Below, in pieces: positions 33,006-44,789 of a stretch of 64,000 nt of DNA. The position numbers and the translations under genes are program-made. The DNA is taken from positions 186,001 to 250,000 of the forward strand of contig NDFF03000328.1 in the NCBI GenBank assembly GCA_002150815.3, written 5' to 3'. This stretch comes from Grammothele lineata. Its lineage: Eukaryota; Basidiomycota; Agaricomycetes; Polyporales; Polyporaceae. The notes beneath the pieces are model-generated. The model saw only the letters and a list, made by a program, of their open reading frames with translations. It was not told where the DNA came from and did not search any database. The stretch's first letter is position 1; every line of letters begins with the position of its first letter.

Positions 33006-35525
33006 ATGGCTTCTCTCATGGATTCGTCTCTTCTCCCGGCGGTCGCTCTTTGCATGGTTAGTTGGCTCTTGTGGAGGACCTTCCGGTCAGCCATATCCAC
33101 AGCTTCCCTCGACATTATCCCAGGGCCCTCGTCTCCTTCGATTGTATACGGTGAGTCTTGCGTCCATGCTGTATGCGTCACAACGGGCTTCATCGAAAAT
33201 CAGGCAATTTGAAACAGCTCTTCCATCCGCACGCCGGTTGGGACTTCATACAATATCTCACGAATTCGTACGATGGGATTGTTAAGTTCTACGGACCTAT
33301 CTATGTAAGTATCTTACAGGCCATAGCTGACATAAAATTTTCGCTCACGAACCGAGAATAGGAACGAAGGCTCTACGTGTTCGACCCAATTGCTCTTCAC
33401 CATCTTGTAGTCAAAGACCAGCATATTTACGAGGAGACCAGCGCAGTCGCAAGGTATGCCTAGTACACTCCATAGAGTTTCTCAGCTGCTGATCTGTTGT
33501 TGGATTAAAAGATCCAATTGGTTGACGTTCGGGCCTGGTCTACTCTCCTCCGTTGGTTTGTGCCCCCACGGGCTGTCTTTTTATCTTGTGCAACTGAACT
33601 GACGTCACTCCCCGAGTGTAGGCGATCAACACCGCAAACAGCGCAAAATGTTGACTCCGGTTTTCTCTACTGTGCATATGCGGAGCATGATACCTATATT
33701 CAACCGAGTCACCCATCGAGTAAGTGATCTGCAGTGTGATTCCTCGCAAGCTGTATCAGCCGTTGACCGCTGTATGCAGCTCGTGGACGCCATTGAGATG
33801 CGTGTTCGAGCCAGGGCAAACGACAAGCAGCCCGCCGTCGAGGTCGACATGTACCAATGGATGGGCCGCTGTGCACTCGAACTCATTGGTCAGGCCGGTC
33901 TCGGCTACTCGTTCGATCCGCTCACCGCAGACAAGCCCGATGCGTACGCAATTGCCGTCAAGTCTCTTCAGTTCGTTTTATTCGGCTCTCTCGTCCAATT
34001 TTTGCGATATTAATAGTGGAACTTTGACCTCAGAGCAACGTTGATGGACACAATTCACATCCGCAACGCCGTATTCTCTCTGTTCGAATCTCGGAACCTC
34101 CAGTTCAACCGGAAACTTCTCTCTTTGATTCCGCACAGAGGAACCCAAACACTGTACAAGTTCATCACCACTATGCACAATCGCTCTGTGGAGATCTTCG
34201 AGGGGAAGAAGGCGGCACTTGCGCGCGGGGACGAGGCTGTCACTCGCCAGGTCGGCGAGGGCAAAGACATCATGAGTATTCTCAGTATGTCTTTTATCTC
34301 GATACTTGCTCGAGCTCTGTAGTGCTGCGGCTGAGCCATCGTCTCCCCAGTGCGCGCGAACATGGCCGCGAAACAGGAAGATCGCATTCCAGAAGATGAG
34401 CTTATTGCACAGATGTCGTACGCATTTGACCATGTTCAAACGATATCATATGTGTTCGTTGAGTGCAACTGAGGACGTTTCGTTCAGGACTCTAATCTTC
34501 GGCGCCATGGACACGACCTCGAGCGCGCTCGCTATCACGCTCTCCCTACTTGTTGAACACCCGGACGTACAGAATACGCTGCGCGCCGAGATTCTCGCTG
34601 CATTGAACGGAGAAGACATGGACTACGACACACTCGTATCGCTTCCTTACCTTGATGCCGTCTGCCGAGAGACGTTGAGGCTGTGAGTTATCCATTTACT
34701 AACGTTGAACCACCACGTTGCTTCCGACCCTGACATCATTCACTTCCGCCTTTCAGTCACGCGCCGGCTCCCATGATCCCTCGAGAGTGAGTACCCTCTT
34801 CGACATTCTATCTTATTCGAACACTTGCGCCTGTTTCTGACGCATGAACGCTTGCCCCTCCACTTGGCTTCGATCACAGGACCCGCGCGGACGCCATTCT
34901 GCCGCTCTCCCGCCCTATTCGCTGCGCTGACGGCGTGGAGCGCAGCGAGGTGTTCGTCCCGAAGGGTACCCATATCATGATCGGCGTACTCTCCGCGAAC
35001 AGGAACAAGGCGATCTGGGGCGAGGACGCCCTAGAGTGGAAACCCGAACGCTGGCTTGCGCCTCTCCCGGGTACAGTCACTGAGGCAAAGATTCCAGGGG
35101 TGTACTCCAACCTGTATGTCCTTTCCTGCTCGCTTCGTTACCGCCTCTGATAATCTTCGACTGCTCTTCTTCACTGCAGTATGACCTTCTTGGGAGGCGG
35201 CCGCTCGTGCATGTAAGTCACGTTGGGATCTCTCAGACCTCCTCTGGCTTCGAGTAGTCATGACTGACGCCACCTCATTCCAGCGGCTTCAAGTTCTCAC
35301 AACTCGAGATGAGTGAGTGATCCCCGCTCTACATGCGAAAGCGCGCTGAACTGATGTTCGCGACTCGCACGAACAGAGGTTGTCCTATGCCTCTTGTTGT
35401 CCAAATTCACGTTCGCACCTTCAGACCAAGAAATCGTTTGGCACCACTCCTTCGTGCGCTATCCGGGGGTAAAAGGTGGCGCCAAGCTCTCGCTTCCTCT
35501 CAAGGTCGCGCTGTACGCTCCTTGA
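33006..35525 (+). CDS. cytochrome P450 monooxygenase 1 (microsomal)
   Basis: Fourteen exons: 33006-33150, 33204-33304, 33362-33453, 33512-33555, 33622-33719, 33780-33970, 34034-34284, 34351-34417, 34488-34682, 34757-34786, 34880-35113, 35180-35212, 35284-35312 and 35377-35525, giving 552 aa. N-terminal anchor LLPAVALCMVSWLLWRTF followed by the IPGPSSPS hinge. I-helix FGAMDTTSSALA, K-helix ETLR in CRETLRLH, PERW, and haem loop FLGGGRSCIGFKF with the axial cysteine. All four diagnostic motifs are present, so the enzyme should be active. Such P450s oxidise hydrophobic or aromatic compounds using electrons from NADPH-P450 reductase at the ER. Substrate and CYP family not assigned. An in-frame ATG at 32967 is an alternative start. 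The 60-nt intron at 33720-33779 is stop-free and in phase 0. Convergent with P450-2. Confidence 0.87.
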
Positions 35526-36074
35526 AGCGCTACGCGTGTTTCAGTACATATGTAACAGCCCGATGGAAGGGTGGACATGTATCATGATACAGCTGCTATG
35601 TGTTTCTGATCGCTGGCGTTCTGCGGGTAGATGTGCTCACTGCATCATGGTGAGGTGTACTTTTGTGATTATAGTGGACGAAGACGCTTGTGCACCACTC
35701 GATACTGACTCCCGGGCCTTGCTGGATATAAGAGCCGTGCCTGCCTCGAGGCGTTTTCGAGGCGCCCGCGGGCTTTAGGCGGACGTCTTGGGGCAGACAC
35801 GCGCGATAGCGATCGTCTTATCGTGATGTGAACATCGCGTTCTACAGACGGCAGCTTCCTTCATGTAAACCCCATGAGTTCAACGCATCTTGTTCGGCGT
35901 CGTACCTGTCCGGAGACACCGAGTTCACTCGTAGCTCAACGTCTACCGCTCCGGAAGACCAAAATCTCTGTCACCAAATAGTAACACGTAAGTGGAATTA
36001 AGCCTCGAGGCCAATGACTCGGAGACGCTGGCCACTCATCCTGTCTATTTATTCAGGCACTGCGCAGTGCTCCT
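35526..36074. other. intergenic spacer
   Basis: No supported feature except a TATTTAT sequence about 30 bp before the ATG at 36075. Confidence 0.4.
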
Positions 36075-37070
36075 ATGGCATTCCCGTTCTACGTGCCACC
36101 CGATGGCCCTAGGCCTACACACATCCTCTTGACGCCAATCACCATCATGATGCCAGTACGACCAATTCTTTTACCTGCGTGGTCTTCGCCGCCACCTGCC
36201 TATCCATATTCGCCACAGTCCTACAGCTCAAGTTCTGGCTCGTGGTCGCCCTGGCCGAGCGAGTCAAATAGACCTCCAAGCCCAATAGCAGTCATTCCGC
36301 CGCCGCCAAGCCCTGGGCCCACTCTACACCAATTTGAGGCGGGCCAGCCACGCCCACTCTCCTCGCCTCCTCCAAAACGAACACGGAAGCGTTCAGTGCA
36401 TTTCGCAGAACCTCCCTACTCCGAGATCCCTGCGCCACATCAAAATACCGACTCTGATTCCTACCCGGAGACACAGCCATTTCCCCGCGCGCCCGCCCCT
36501 AAAGCCCGAAATCTCACGATCGACCCCATCCTCGCGCTCCCGCGCACGCCCGGAGCGGAACCTCGCCTCCGCTGGGACGTGCTCGAAGCCCCAGTGTCCG
36601 CGATGCCGCGAAGTCCTTCCATCAACTTCTACGAGTTCTCCCGCCCTGCAGTAGTGCATGCAGACGGCCGACCTCTACGCGCGCTCAAGTTTCTCATATT
36701 TTCGCGCCACCACACGCGCTTCCCCGAGCCCGTAGGGGGCGCGATGGAGGCGCCACCCGGCGCGGACGCGATCAAGGTGTCGGATGTCCTCGAGGCCATA
36801 CATTACACGCTGCGCCAGCCCGTGCCGCGTTCAGAATTCCGTGCTCTGAGCTCGCCCGGGCAGGCCTCGCTGTTGCGCGCTGGAGAGGAGCGAAGGGCAC
36901 GTTACCCCGCGGGTACGGACCCGAACGCTGAGGCGGTCCTTCGCGTGGATTATCTTGGAAAGAGGCGGCGGTTCTTAGGCATGCGAAGAGCTGAGGATGT
37001 GGAAGTCCCGTTATGGGCGCGAGGGGGAGAGGTATTCGTGGTGGAGGTCGGGAAGAGCGACCCGTGGTGA
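36075..37070 (+). CDS. DUF6699-like protein between two P450 genes
   Basis: Single exon, 331 aa. Residues 1-160 are Pro/Ser-rich, with a KRSVHFAEPPYSEIP segment like those seen in other members. The domain spans about 164-331: RLRWDVLEAP, then IKVSDVLEAIHYTLRQPV, LRVDYLGKRRRFLGMR and the final strand GEVFVVEV. No signal peptide or membrane segment. It is transcribed toward the 3' end of P450-2, with only about 177 bp between the two stop codons, and starts 549 bp after P450-1. The position is suggestive, but there is no evidence of shared function. Function unknown. Confidence 0.75.
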   Translation: MAFPFYVPPDGPRPTHILLTPITIMMPVRPILLPAWSSPPPAYPYSPQSYSSSSGSWSPWPSESNRPPSPIAVIPPPPSPGPTLHQFEAGQPRPLSSPPPKRTRKRSVHFAEPPYSEIPAPHQNTDSDSYPETQPFPRAPAPKARNLTIDPILALPRTPGAEPRLRWDVLEAPVSAMPRSPSINFYEFSRPAVVHADGRPLRALKFLIFSRHHTRFPEPVGGAMEAPPGADAIKVSDVLEAIHYTLRQPVPRSEFRALSSPGQASLLRAGEERRARYPAGTDPNAEAVLRVDYLGKRRRFLGMRRAEDVEVPLWARGGEVFVVEVGKSDPW

Positions 37071-37247
37071 CAGTACTCAGGCTATTCTCGCGGTGGACGT
37101 TATCGTGCTGACGACATCGCAGCGAGACCACTCATCCTATGCTATGACGTCATATTGCGTAGCTGTACACGTGCTACTCTGTGATACACGGAAGTTACAG
37201 ATGATGGACAAGGGAAAACCCAATGCAACGACATCAGCAATAGATCC

Positions 37248-39718
37248 TCAAGCGGGTTGTTTGTACAATCCTACGATCAGAGGCAACTTCGCCTTGCTGG
37301 GGTCGTCGCCCGCAACAGTGGGAAACCGTATGCCGGAGAGGTTCCAAACGATCTCCTTGTCCGGGCACATCTTGAAAGTGAACTTTGACAAGAGAGCGCA
37401 CAACACGACCTCTGCGGATATCATCATCAGTTACTGGCTCGCTTCACATCGTTCGAACAGAAGGGCGACGCACTCATTTCCAGCTGCGAGAACTTGAAGC
37501 CACTGCGAGTAAAGCGAGTGAACCTCAATTTATAGGTACAGCCGAAGGAGCTGAAAACCTACATGCATGCGCGGCCTCCGCCTAAAAACGTCATCCTGTC
37601 ACAAGACAACATGGTGGTATGAACTCGAAGAATTAATAGGCAGAGAACACAGAACGCACAAGTTCGAATAGATCCCTGGAATCTTTGCTTCCGTCACGCT
37701 GTCCGGCAGGGGTGAGAGCCAGCGCTCAGGCTTCCACTCGAGCGCATCCTCGCCCCAAATCGCCTTGTTCCTGTTCGAGGAAAGGATCCCGATCCAAACG
37801 GTCGTGTCCTTCGGAACGAGTATCTCGTGCATCATCGTTCCATCGCGGCCACGAATCGGCTGCGAGAGAGGAAGCATGACATCCTTACGCGTCCTACACA
37901 ACAGAATCAGCGCCTTGCATCGTATTTTGTCAGGATACGTACTCTCTGAATGCCATCGGAACCGGAGTGTGGCTGGGAAAACGGATATGAGAAACGGGAG
38001 CGAATACGAAGGGCGAAGTAGAGCGTACAGTCGGAGCGTCTCGCGGCACACCGCATCGAGGTATGGAAGCGAGACGAGGGTATCATACCCGAGGTCCTCT
38101 CCGTTAGATGCTTCGATAATTTCCTGCCGAAGTTTGTCCTGCACATGCGGATGCTCGGCAAGCTGCTGAAGAATGACGGAGAGTGCGTTCGACGTTGTGT
38201 CCATTGCTGCGAAGATGAACGTGCTGACAGGAAGGGTACCCTATCAGCACCACGTAGGGTACACCGGCGGCGAAGATGACTACACACCTCATCTGCCCGA
38301 TGAGCTCTTCCTCAGGCATCCTGTCCTCTTCATTGGCTTCCATGTTCGCGCGCACTAGACGACGAGGACTATCAGTAACGGTTGGACCAGTCGGGGTAAA
38401 GCGCACGCACTAAGGATGCTCATGATGTCCTTGCCTTCACCGACCTGCCTGAGGACGCTCTCATCGCCTGCAGCCAGGGCAGCCTTCTTACTCTCAAAGA
38501 TAGAGACGGAGCAGCGATGCATGGTGTCCACGATCTCCTTAATCCGCTGTAAACCCGCGTGTGGGAGCCGGTCCAGCAGCCACCGCTGGACCTTCTTCCC
38601 GCGAGCCGGTAGATACGGGATCATCCGTCGATAGAAGTTGACGTGTGAGAGCACCGGCCTATGTGTGATGTACGGAGAAAGATAGGTCGCCGCGGTGCCC
38701 GACAGAACCGTCCGCGCGGCGAAGGTCGAGGAAGGTATGCGTGTGAGAAACCCGCGGTGAAAGGGGTTCGGAAAAGAATGTCAGTCAGCGCTCGATCGCC
38801 ACCCTAACGGAACGCAAAACGGCAAAAGGAGGATGACACGCACTGGGCAGCCTTCACCGCAGCGCCAAACTCGTCCGCACTATCGCTCGTGAGCGGATCG
38901 AACGAGTATCCCAGCCCCGCCTGGCCGACGAGTTCGAGTGCGGTGCGACCCATCCACTGGAGCACATCTACCTCGGTGCCGCTGGGGTCTTTGGAGGCCA
39001 CCCGCATCTCGATAGCCTCCTGGAGCTTGCGAGAGATTGCGTTAAATATTGGTATCATACGTCGCATATGGGCTATCGAGAAAACCGGGTTTAGGAGCTT
39101 GCGTTGCTGCCGGTGGTGGTCGCCTGTTGGCAAGCGTAGTCAGGAACCATTCATGGACGGCACTACTGATTGAATCCGGCTACGCACCGAGAGTTGACAG
39201 CAGACCTAGACCGAATCCGAGCTTGTTAGATCTACCAGCGCCGTTGAATTAGACATTGCTAGTCGAGATTGACGAGGAAAATGTACTCGATGAACCACGC
39301 AGCCTCTTCGAAGATGTACTGATCCTTGACGACAACGTGATGCAATGCTACAGGATCAAAGACGTAAAGCGCGCGACGCTGATAGGGCGACGGTAAGCAA
39401 TAAGAAGACAATGGCAGAATGATACGCACCCCCAGTGGGCCATTGAGCTTGGCTATCCCGGGATAGCATTCTGTGAGATGCTGGATGAAGCCCCAACCAT
39501 TCCTGTCCAGGAGTTGAAGCAGATTCCCTTCGAGAACATTGTCAACCCCTTCGCGTCAAGGCTCACAACACAGGCCACGCACCGTACAACCAAGACTGGG
39601 CAGGAGGTCCTGGCAAGTTGTCCAGAGGAGAGCTGACGAAGATCCTCTGGAGGAACTTCCACAAGACCCACGAGACAACGCATAACAGGCCCGTCTGGAG
39701 GAGCGGTACAATCATCAT
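37248..39718 (-). CDS. cytochrome P450 monooxygenase 2 (microsomal)
   Basis: Thirteen exons: 39718-39583, 39527-39430, 39378-39287, 39231-39188, 39123-38844, 38658-38411, 38354-38288, 38223-38029, 37972-37943, 37893-37660, 37595-37563, 37502-37474 and 37411-37248, giving 549 aa. Anchor PLLQTGLLCVVSWVLWKF, hinge LPGPPAQS. I-helix FAAMDTTSNALS, ETLR in CRETLRLH, PERW, haem loop FLGGGRACIGFKF. Most exon lengths equal those of P450-1 and the introns fall at the same places, so the two are paralogues from a duplication with inversion. It lacks the intron that splits P450-1 before LVDAIEMRV. The longer last exon ends GLYKQPA. Expected at the ER membrane. Substrate unknown. Confidence 0.87.
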
Positions 39719-42179
39719 TGCGTATGAGTTGAGGGCAGACCGCGAAGAAGCTTGAGGCGAGCGGATCGTGCTTGTAGAGGAGCCTGTAAGTTTCCTCGGG
39801 GGCTACGGAAGCAAGGAGACGAAGAACCCTACTCTCAGATATACGACCCGCGGTGTCCCGTGACAAAGCGCATCCACACATTACCCCGCGGATGTCGGCT
39901 CGCATGGTCAGCGAATGAGGAGCATCGGATGCTAACGAATACTGTTGACGAAAGACCGAGGAGAAGAAGATACCTAAGGGAGACACGGAGAGTGGGCGAA
40001 GCGCATTCGCGTGACTGGCTCGACGCATCCCACGATGGCAACTTCGGTGGCGCTCCTCTTCATTTGAAGTGCAATCCCGATTAGCGTCACTTCGGTCCCA
40101 CGCTGAAGAGAACCCTATCTTCACCAGAACAATACAGCCACTTGAGTTAATCCCTACGATTACGATCGCGGAAACTTAGCGCGAATGCATATTCGAATAG
40201 ATTGTTCGAGGGCAGATGTACGTACTACGTGGGTAGAGATTATTCGACAGCCGGATAGAGTCATACCTAAGGTTATGAGAATATGCGACGCGTATGGAAG
40301 ACGCGATACTACTAGTGATAGGCAATAGAGGTAAGTTCGATAAAAGAACCCTGATTCTTCGTGTCAAAGCATCGCGAATTGAGATCACTGTTTCAAATTC
40401 TTGAGGAGGTTGACGCACCTACACAACGTGTACATGGTTTAAATGACATCACGCCGGAAGGCGTTCGCGTCAAGATTACGGTTGTGTGACCTAGCCGTTT
40501 GCATCCTGTCTGCAACGACGAAAATTCCGATTCTTTTTTAGAATCGGTGTTAATATCGCAGGGAAGCCTTCTGGCACGTGACTTTTGTTGCACCCGGTTT
40601 CTCCCGTCCCTCAATCCGCGTGCACCCGAAGTCTTTGGGATGGTGCTTGATCATGTGACTTTCGTTGCACCTTTCGTTGTACCCGTATCTTACTAGTCAT
40701 CCGAACTTGCATACCTTTTCCACCTTGCCGCCAGTACTCCGTCTACTTACGACGGTACTTCTCGCTTCGATGAGAAGTGGCGGGTGTCGCAATCACCTGT
40801 GTCGCAACTTGCGACGGGGGATGTGATTTTGTGAGAAAGCGCTCTCGTACGGAGCGGGGTTTCTTCGAGATGTGCTGGTTGAACTTGGCAGTCATGCTTG
40901 ATGGCGTTTACGGTTTCCTTACTGTGTTCCGGTCCACGGGGAGCGTACGAGGAATGGCGAGTGGGGAAGAACGTACCTATGTGGAAACGGACGGCGCGGG
41001 GCGTTAGTGTATGACACCGTGTTTATAATAGGAAAAGAATCGGACCCGGGCGCGCTTCGCGCCGCTCAAAAAACAAGTGTGATACTTACTACACGGTGTT
41101 CAACCCGGGGCACAAAAAAGTGCACAGAAGTGCTGGTGCTTGGTCGAGACACTGCTGAAAGGGGGTTATGAAGAGTTAGCAGACACGAGTCTTTCTGAAG
41201 TATCGAGACGCATGCCGTCGTCATCGATACCCGTACCTCGAAGGGCACTTTCGCCGCGACAAAAGCAGTAGTCTGAGTCATAGGCTCGCGACGCGACGCG
41301 GACTCGTCGGATATTCGGCCGAGAGAGCTTATGTAAGACACAGAGACGTCAGTTGCTAGACGCCGGTCGGTCAAGGGCAAGCCTGGCCGCCGCCGGCGTC
41401 AACCTGCCAGGGCCGAGCCCTCGTGCGTCCGGTGTCTCTGTTCACTCCGGCGTCGACGAAAGTGTTCACTCTGTGCGCGTACTTGATCTACCCCTGGAAT
41501 CATCGCGCTGTATAGAGGAAGTGCTGCCCTCATGTCGTCTTCTTCCACTGGCAGCAGTGTTTCGCCAGGATGTCTTGCCATTGTAGTATGTGTCGCACAC
41601 GATGGCCTGACACGAAGTTCGCTCATCCGAGGTCTTCCATTTCGTTCTCCCGGGAAAATCAACGAGCATAGGGAAGGTTATAACAAGGATTTAGCAAGCG
41701 TATAGGGTCCAGACTTCTGCCGGGAGCGGAGGGGATCCAAGATTCCCACCCGTCGTCGCCCACTGACTCACATACCAGCCCCAACGTCGACGAGCCCCTC
41801 AACCACTCGTTACAGAGACGTCCGCGTAGACTCATCCTCGCCGACGAGCTCCCTCACTTGAGCACGAAGTATCTTAGGACGGTATACCCGCCGACGCTTG
41901 CGAACTAAGTCCATGCGACAGACCCTTTGCTCTGACAGTCCCATCCATAACTCTCCCGAGACGCCACTTCGCACTCATTCCGCTGTGCAAGACGAGCGAG
42001 CTCACAGCTGTCGAGGGGGAAACAGCGCCAATAGCAGCGCACCAGTACTAATCAGAAGCTTCTTCCTCACGCCCGTCATCAGTGTGTACGTGTAACACAA
42101 TGAGTCCCCGTACGGCAACGCGTGCGCGCCCAATCACCTTCTCTGCAGCGAAGCGGGGCAGGCGACTGAGAACGGAAGT
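39719..42179. other. intergenic, no gene seen
   Basis: Short frames on both strands only. GACTTTYGTTGCACC occurs twice (about 40582 and 40660). A GC hairpin (GGGCGCGCTTCGCGCC) lies near 41050 between ACACCGTGT and ACACGGTGT. No gene was supported. Confidence 0.4.
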
Positions 42180-43046
42180 TTGTTTCGATTTCCTCTCCCA
42201 CCCCCCTCGATCCCAACACAAGACGAGGATAAAAGCACGCCTGCCTCGTTTCATCAGGGCCAGACGACGCACCCCACTCATCTCCTCGCGGACCCGTCCC
42301 CTCACTCGTATGCGGCCCGCTCTCCTGCTGGCCGCGACGATCCCCAGAGGTCGGCCGGTGACGACGGCTCGCCCTCGCTCTCTCCATGGAGTGAAGGCCA
42401 GCAGCGTTCGTTCTCCACCGTCGCCTACGCCTCTGGGCCTACCCCGGACGGGAACCGTGAGCGCATGCAGTCGAGCCCTACGGCCCTGTCGACAGGTGCG
42501 GTCATAGCCCCTCGCCGTTGACTTCGTCCTGTGGGTCCCCGGCCTTGCTTGCTCCCACGTCCGTTTAGAGAATGGGTGTCCCCTTTGTGTCGTCGCCCTC
42601 AAGTCAACTGTCTTTCCCGCGTCTTTCTCTGAGGATTCTTCAAAGCCCCTTCCTTCTCTCGCAACTGTCCTCGCAGACTTTCCCGTTCAGTGGGACGTGC
42701 GTACTACCGCCGTCGCGACGGAAGCGCTCCTTCGTCTGAGCTGTGCGTACCCGTTTTCCCGACAGGGCGGGCTCCGCGCGAGCTGCGTTTCACCCCGGCC
42801 GGCCGCGGCTCCGACAGGTGGACTCGCACTCTCACTGAGGACGATCCATGTCTCACAGCTGGGGGCGTCTTGCGTTCGATCGACGACGAGTTCGGCTTAG
42901 CCGAAGACGTTATCCTCTACGCTGCCCATGCGCGCTTCGAAGGCGCGTGCGCAGAGCGGCGTGAGCGACGGAGCGGAGTAGAGAGGACGAGCGCATCGGG
43001 GAATCGGGGCAGGTGCGACAAGTACATAGAAGCCCTTATGAGATAA
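42180..43046 (+). pseudogene. DUF6699-like pseudogene (frameshift, truncated)
   Basis: Exon 1 starts at an ATG at 42180 (MFRFPLPPPSIPTQDEDKS, Pro/Ser-rich like other family N-termini). A good intron 42495-42566 (gtgcgg...cgtttag) joins in frame to a second exon, which reaches FPVQWDVRTTAVATEALLR. This matches FPIIWDLRTTRLRELAF of the gene at 48947-50335. The frame then fails. The next domain block continues in another frame (GRAPRELRFTPAGRGSDRW, then LTAGGVLRSIDDEFG), to a stop at 43046. The R-x-V-D and F-x-G-L parts are absent. No intron of acceptable length repairs the shift. A transposon begins 65 bp downstream. Confidence 0.6.
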
Positions 43047-43111
43047 CAAATGTCAGAAAGGTCGGCAAGAATGCTGGGCGACCATTTATGCCCTTGTTAG
43101 TGTGAGTATAA

Positions 43112-44789
43112 CAGCTGAATGCAAAACGATAGACCGCGACCATTTCTTCCTCTTCAGAGATCTGTGGAGCGATCTATCCACGTAAGGAAAGGCCCAGGAC
43201 GAAGCCCCGCTTTGCGCCACTGAGCGCTTGTAAGAGATGTCTGGAGGCGCAACGGGCTGGGCAGGGTATACGTGTCTCGATTGACTTCTCATCATGGGCA
43301 ACCGGAAACATATCCCAGAGGAGGTGAAGAAACAGATGGTCTCGCTCTCTGCTCGTGGATTCAATAATTCTGAAATCGCCTCTATTCTCGATGTCTCCGA
43401 GCGTACTGTACGGCGAGTGCAGAGATTGGCGCTACACACCGGGAAAACCCCGCGCAAGTCTTTGGAAGCTGGCCGTCCACGGACGCTCAATGGGCTTGAT
43501 GCGGCAGTGAGCATGATGCTTTTCATTGCAGTGTGACGGATATGTTCAAGTTGTGCATAGTTCATTGAGGACATGCTTGAGCGTACGCCAGACATCGAGT
43601 TGCACGAGCTCAAAGTTGCCCTCGAAGAGCAGTGTGATGTGTCAGTCTCAACGACCACAATCTCTCGGCTACTTAAACGCCGAGGATTCACTCGGAAGCA
43701 GGTTGGTACTGCGATTTCTTCTGTGAGCAGGCGGATAGTGAGGCACCGCCTATTATTACAGGTCAGCCGTACAGCCATCGAGCGGAATGAAGATCTTCGT
43801 GATGCGTACCTCCTACATGTTGGCCTGAATTATCGCGCGGACCAGCTCGTTTTTGTAGACGAGTCTGCTTTCAACCGCAATACGACAAAGAGGAGATATG
43901 GCTGGGCCCCTGTGGGCTGTAGGGCACGACGCCGAGATTTTTTCGTCCGTGGACAGAGGTATACTACTACATCCAGTCACCGCTGACTGTGACTCGTCTC
44001 GGCTCATGAGGTAACTTCTACAGATACTCGATATTACCAGCCTTATCTTTGGACGGAATACTGCATCTCGACATTAAGGAACAGTCCTTCACTGGCGACA
44101 CTTTCAAAGAGTTTATATCAGGTCTACTCGACAACATGAACCCATATCCCGAGAAGAACTCGGTAATTATCATGGATAACGGGAGTATACATCACGTTCA
44201 AGGAGTCCGCGAGATGATTGAAGGGCGGTAAGCAAGGGCCCAGTATACCCGGTGATCATTTGCTGAACAGGTTGTCCGTAGGGGTATGAGACTCGTTTAT
44301 CTACCTCCGTACTCGCCTGACCTCAACCCGATCGAGGAAGCGTTCTCGGCGTTGAAATCCTGGATTCGAACTAACCGAGACTATGTGCGCGGGGAACTCA
44401 CTGGAGACATCACTTGCGACCCATACGGCATGCTCTGGACGGCCGTCTTCGAGTCTGCTACCGCGGAGAAAGCTCGAGGGTGGTATAGAGACTGTGGGTA
44501 CCTTTGAGCAACGTAGAGGATTCAGCGCAATCTATATGCGCAAAGCAGCTAGCGACAGAGATATGTAGTATTACTATGTTGAGAACAACACACTTGAGTA
44601 GTAGTCCGAGGGGAGATGGTCGAGTCTTGATCCTTGGGCTGTCCGAGTCGCTCGTGAGTCGATAGAGTCGGCGCTCATCGACATCGGCGGGCGGCGATTT
44701 TACCTTACGTCAGCGTTCTCTTGGGGCCGATGACGACAGGCTCCAAACAGCGAAAACCCGTCCGCGGTCTATCGTTTTGCATTCAGCTG
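43112..44789 (+). mobile_element. Tc1/mariner-type (DD34E) DNA transposon, apparently complete
   Basis: A 1,678-bp element with perfect 27-bp terminal inverted repeats, 43112-43138 (CAGCTGAATGCAAAACGATA...) and 44763-44789. It encloses one transposase gene whose frame is intact. The dinucleotides just outside are AA on both sides, not the usual TA. Because CAGCTG is palindromic, the exact boundary is uncertain by a few bases. Perfect TIRs and an intact gene suggest a recent, possibly still autonomous copy. Confidence 0.87.
43294..44507 (+). CDS. DDE transposase (IS630/Tc1/mariner superfamily)
   Basis: Five exons: 43294-43506, 43561-43701, 43762-43958, 44024-44227 and 44282-44507, giving 326 aa. 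N-terminal helix-turn-helix: EVKKQMVSLSARGFNNSEIA followed by ILDVSERTVRRV. A second HTH-like part (VSTTTISRLLKRRGFTRK) follows. Catalytic residues: first D in LVFVDESAFNR, second D in VIIMDNGSIHH, E in LPPYSPDLNPIEEAF. I count 34 residues between the second D and the E, hence DD34E. Four short introns close in phase, and without them the frame is broken. The protein should bind the TIRs and cut and paste the element. Confidence 0.88.

Noticed and set aside
32504..33193. Minus-strand frame of 229 codons upstream of P450-1
   Set aside because: It overlaps the promoter and first exon of P450-1 and has no domain; only a short stretch looks protein-like.
40440..41110. Short repeated motif GACTTTYGTTGCACC and a GC hairpin near 41050
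   Set aside because: Too short and without target duplications or TIRs to call an element.
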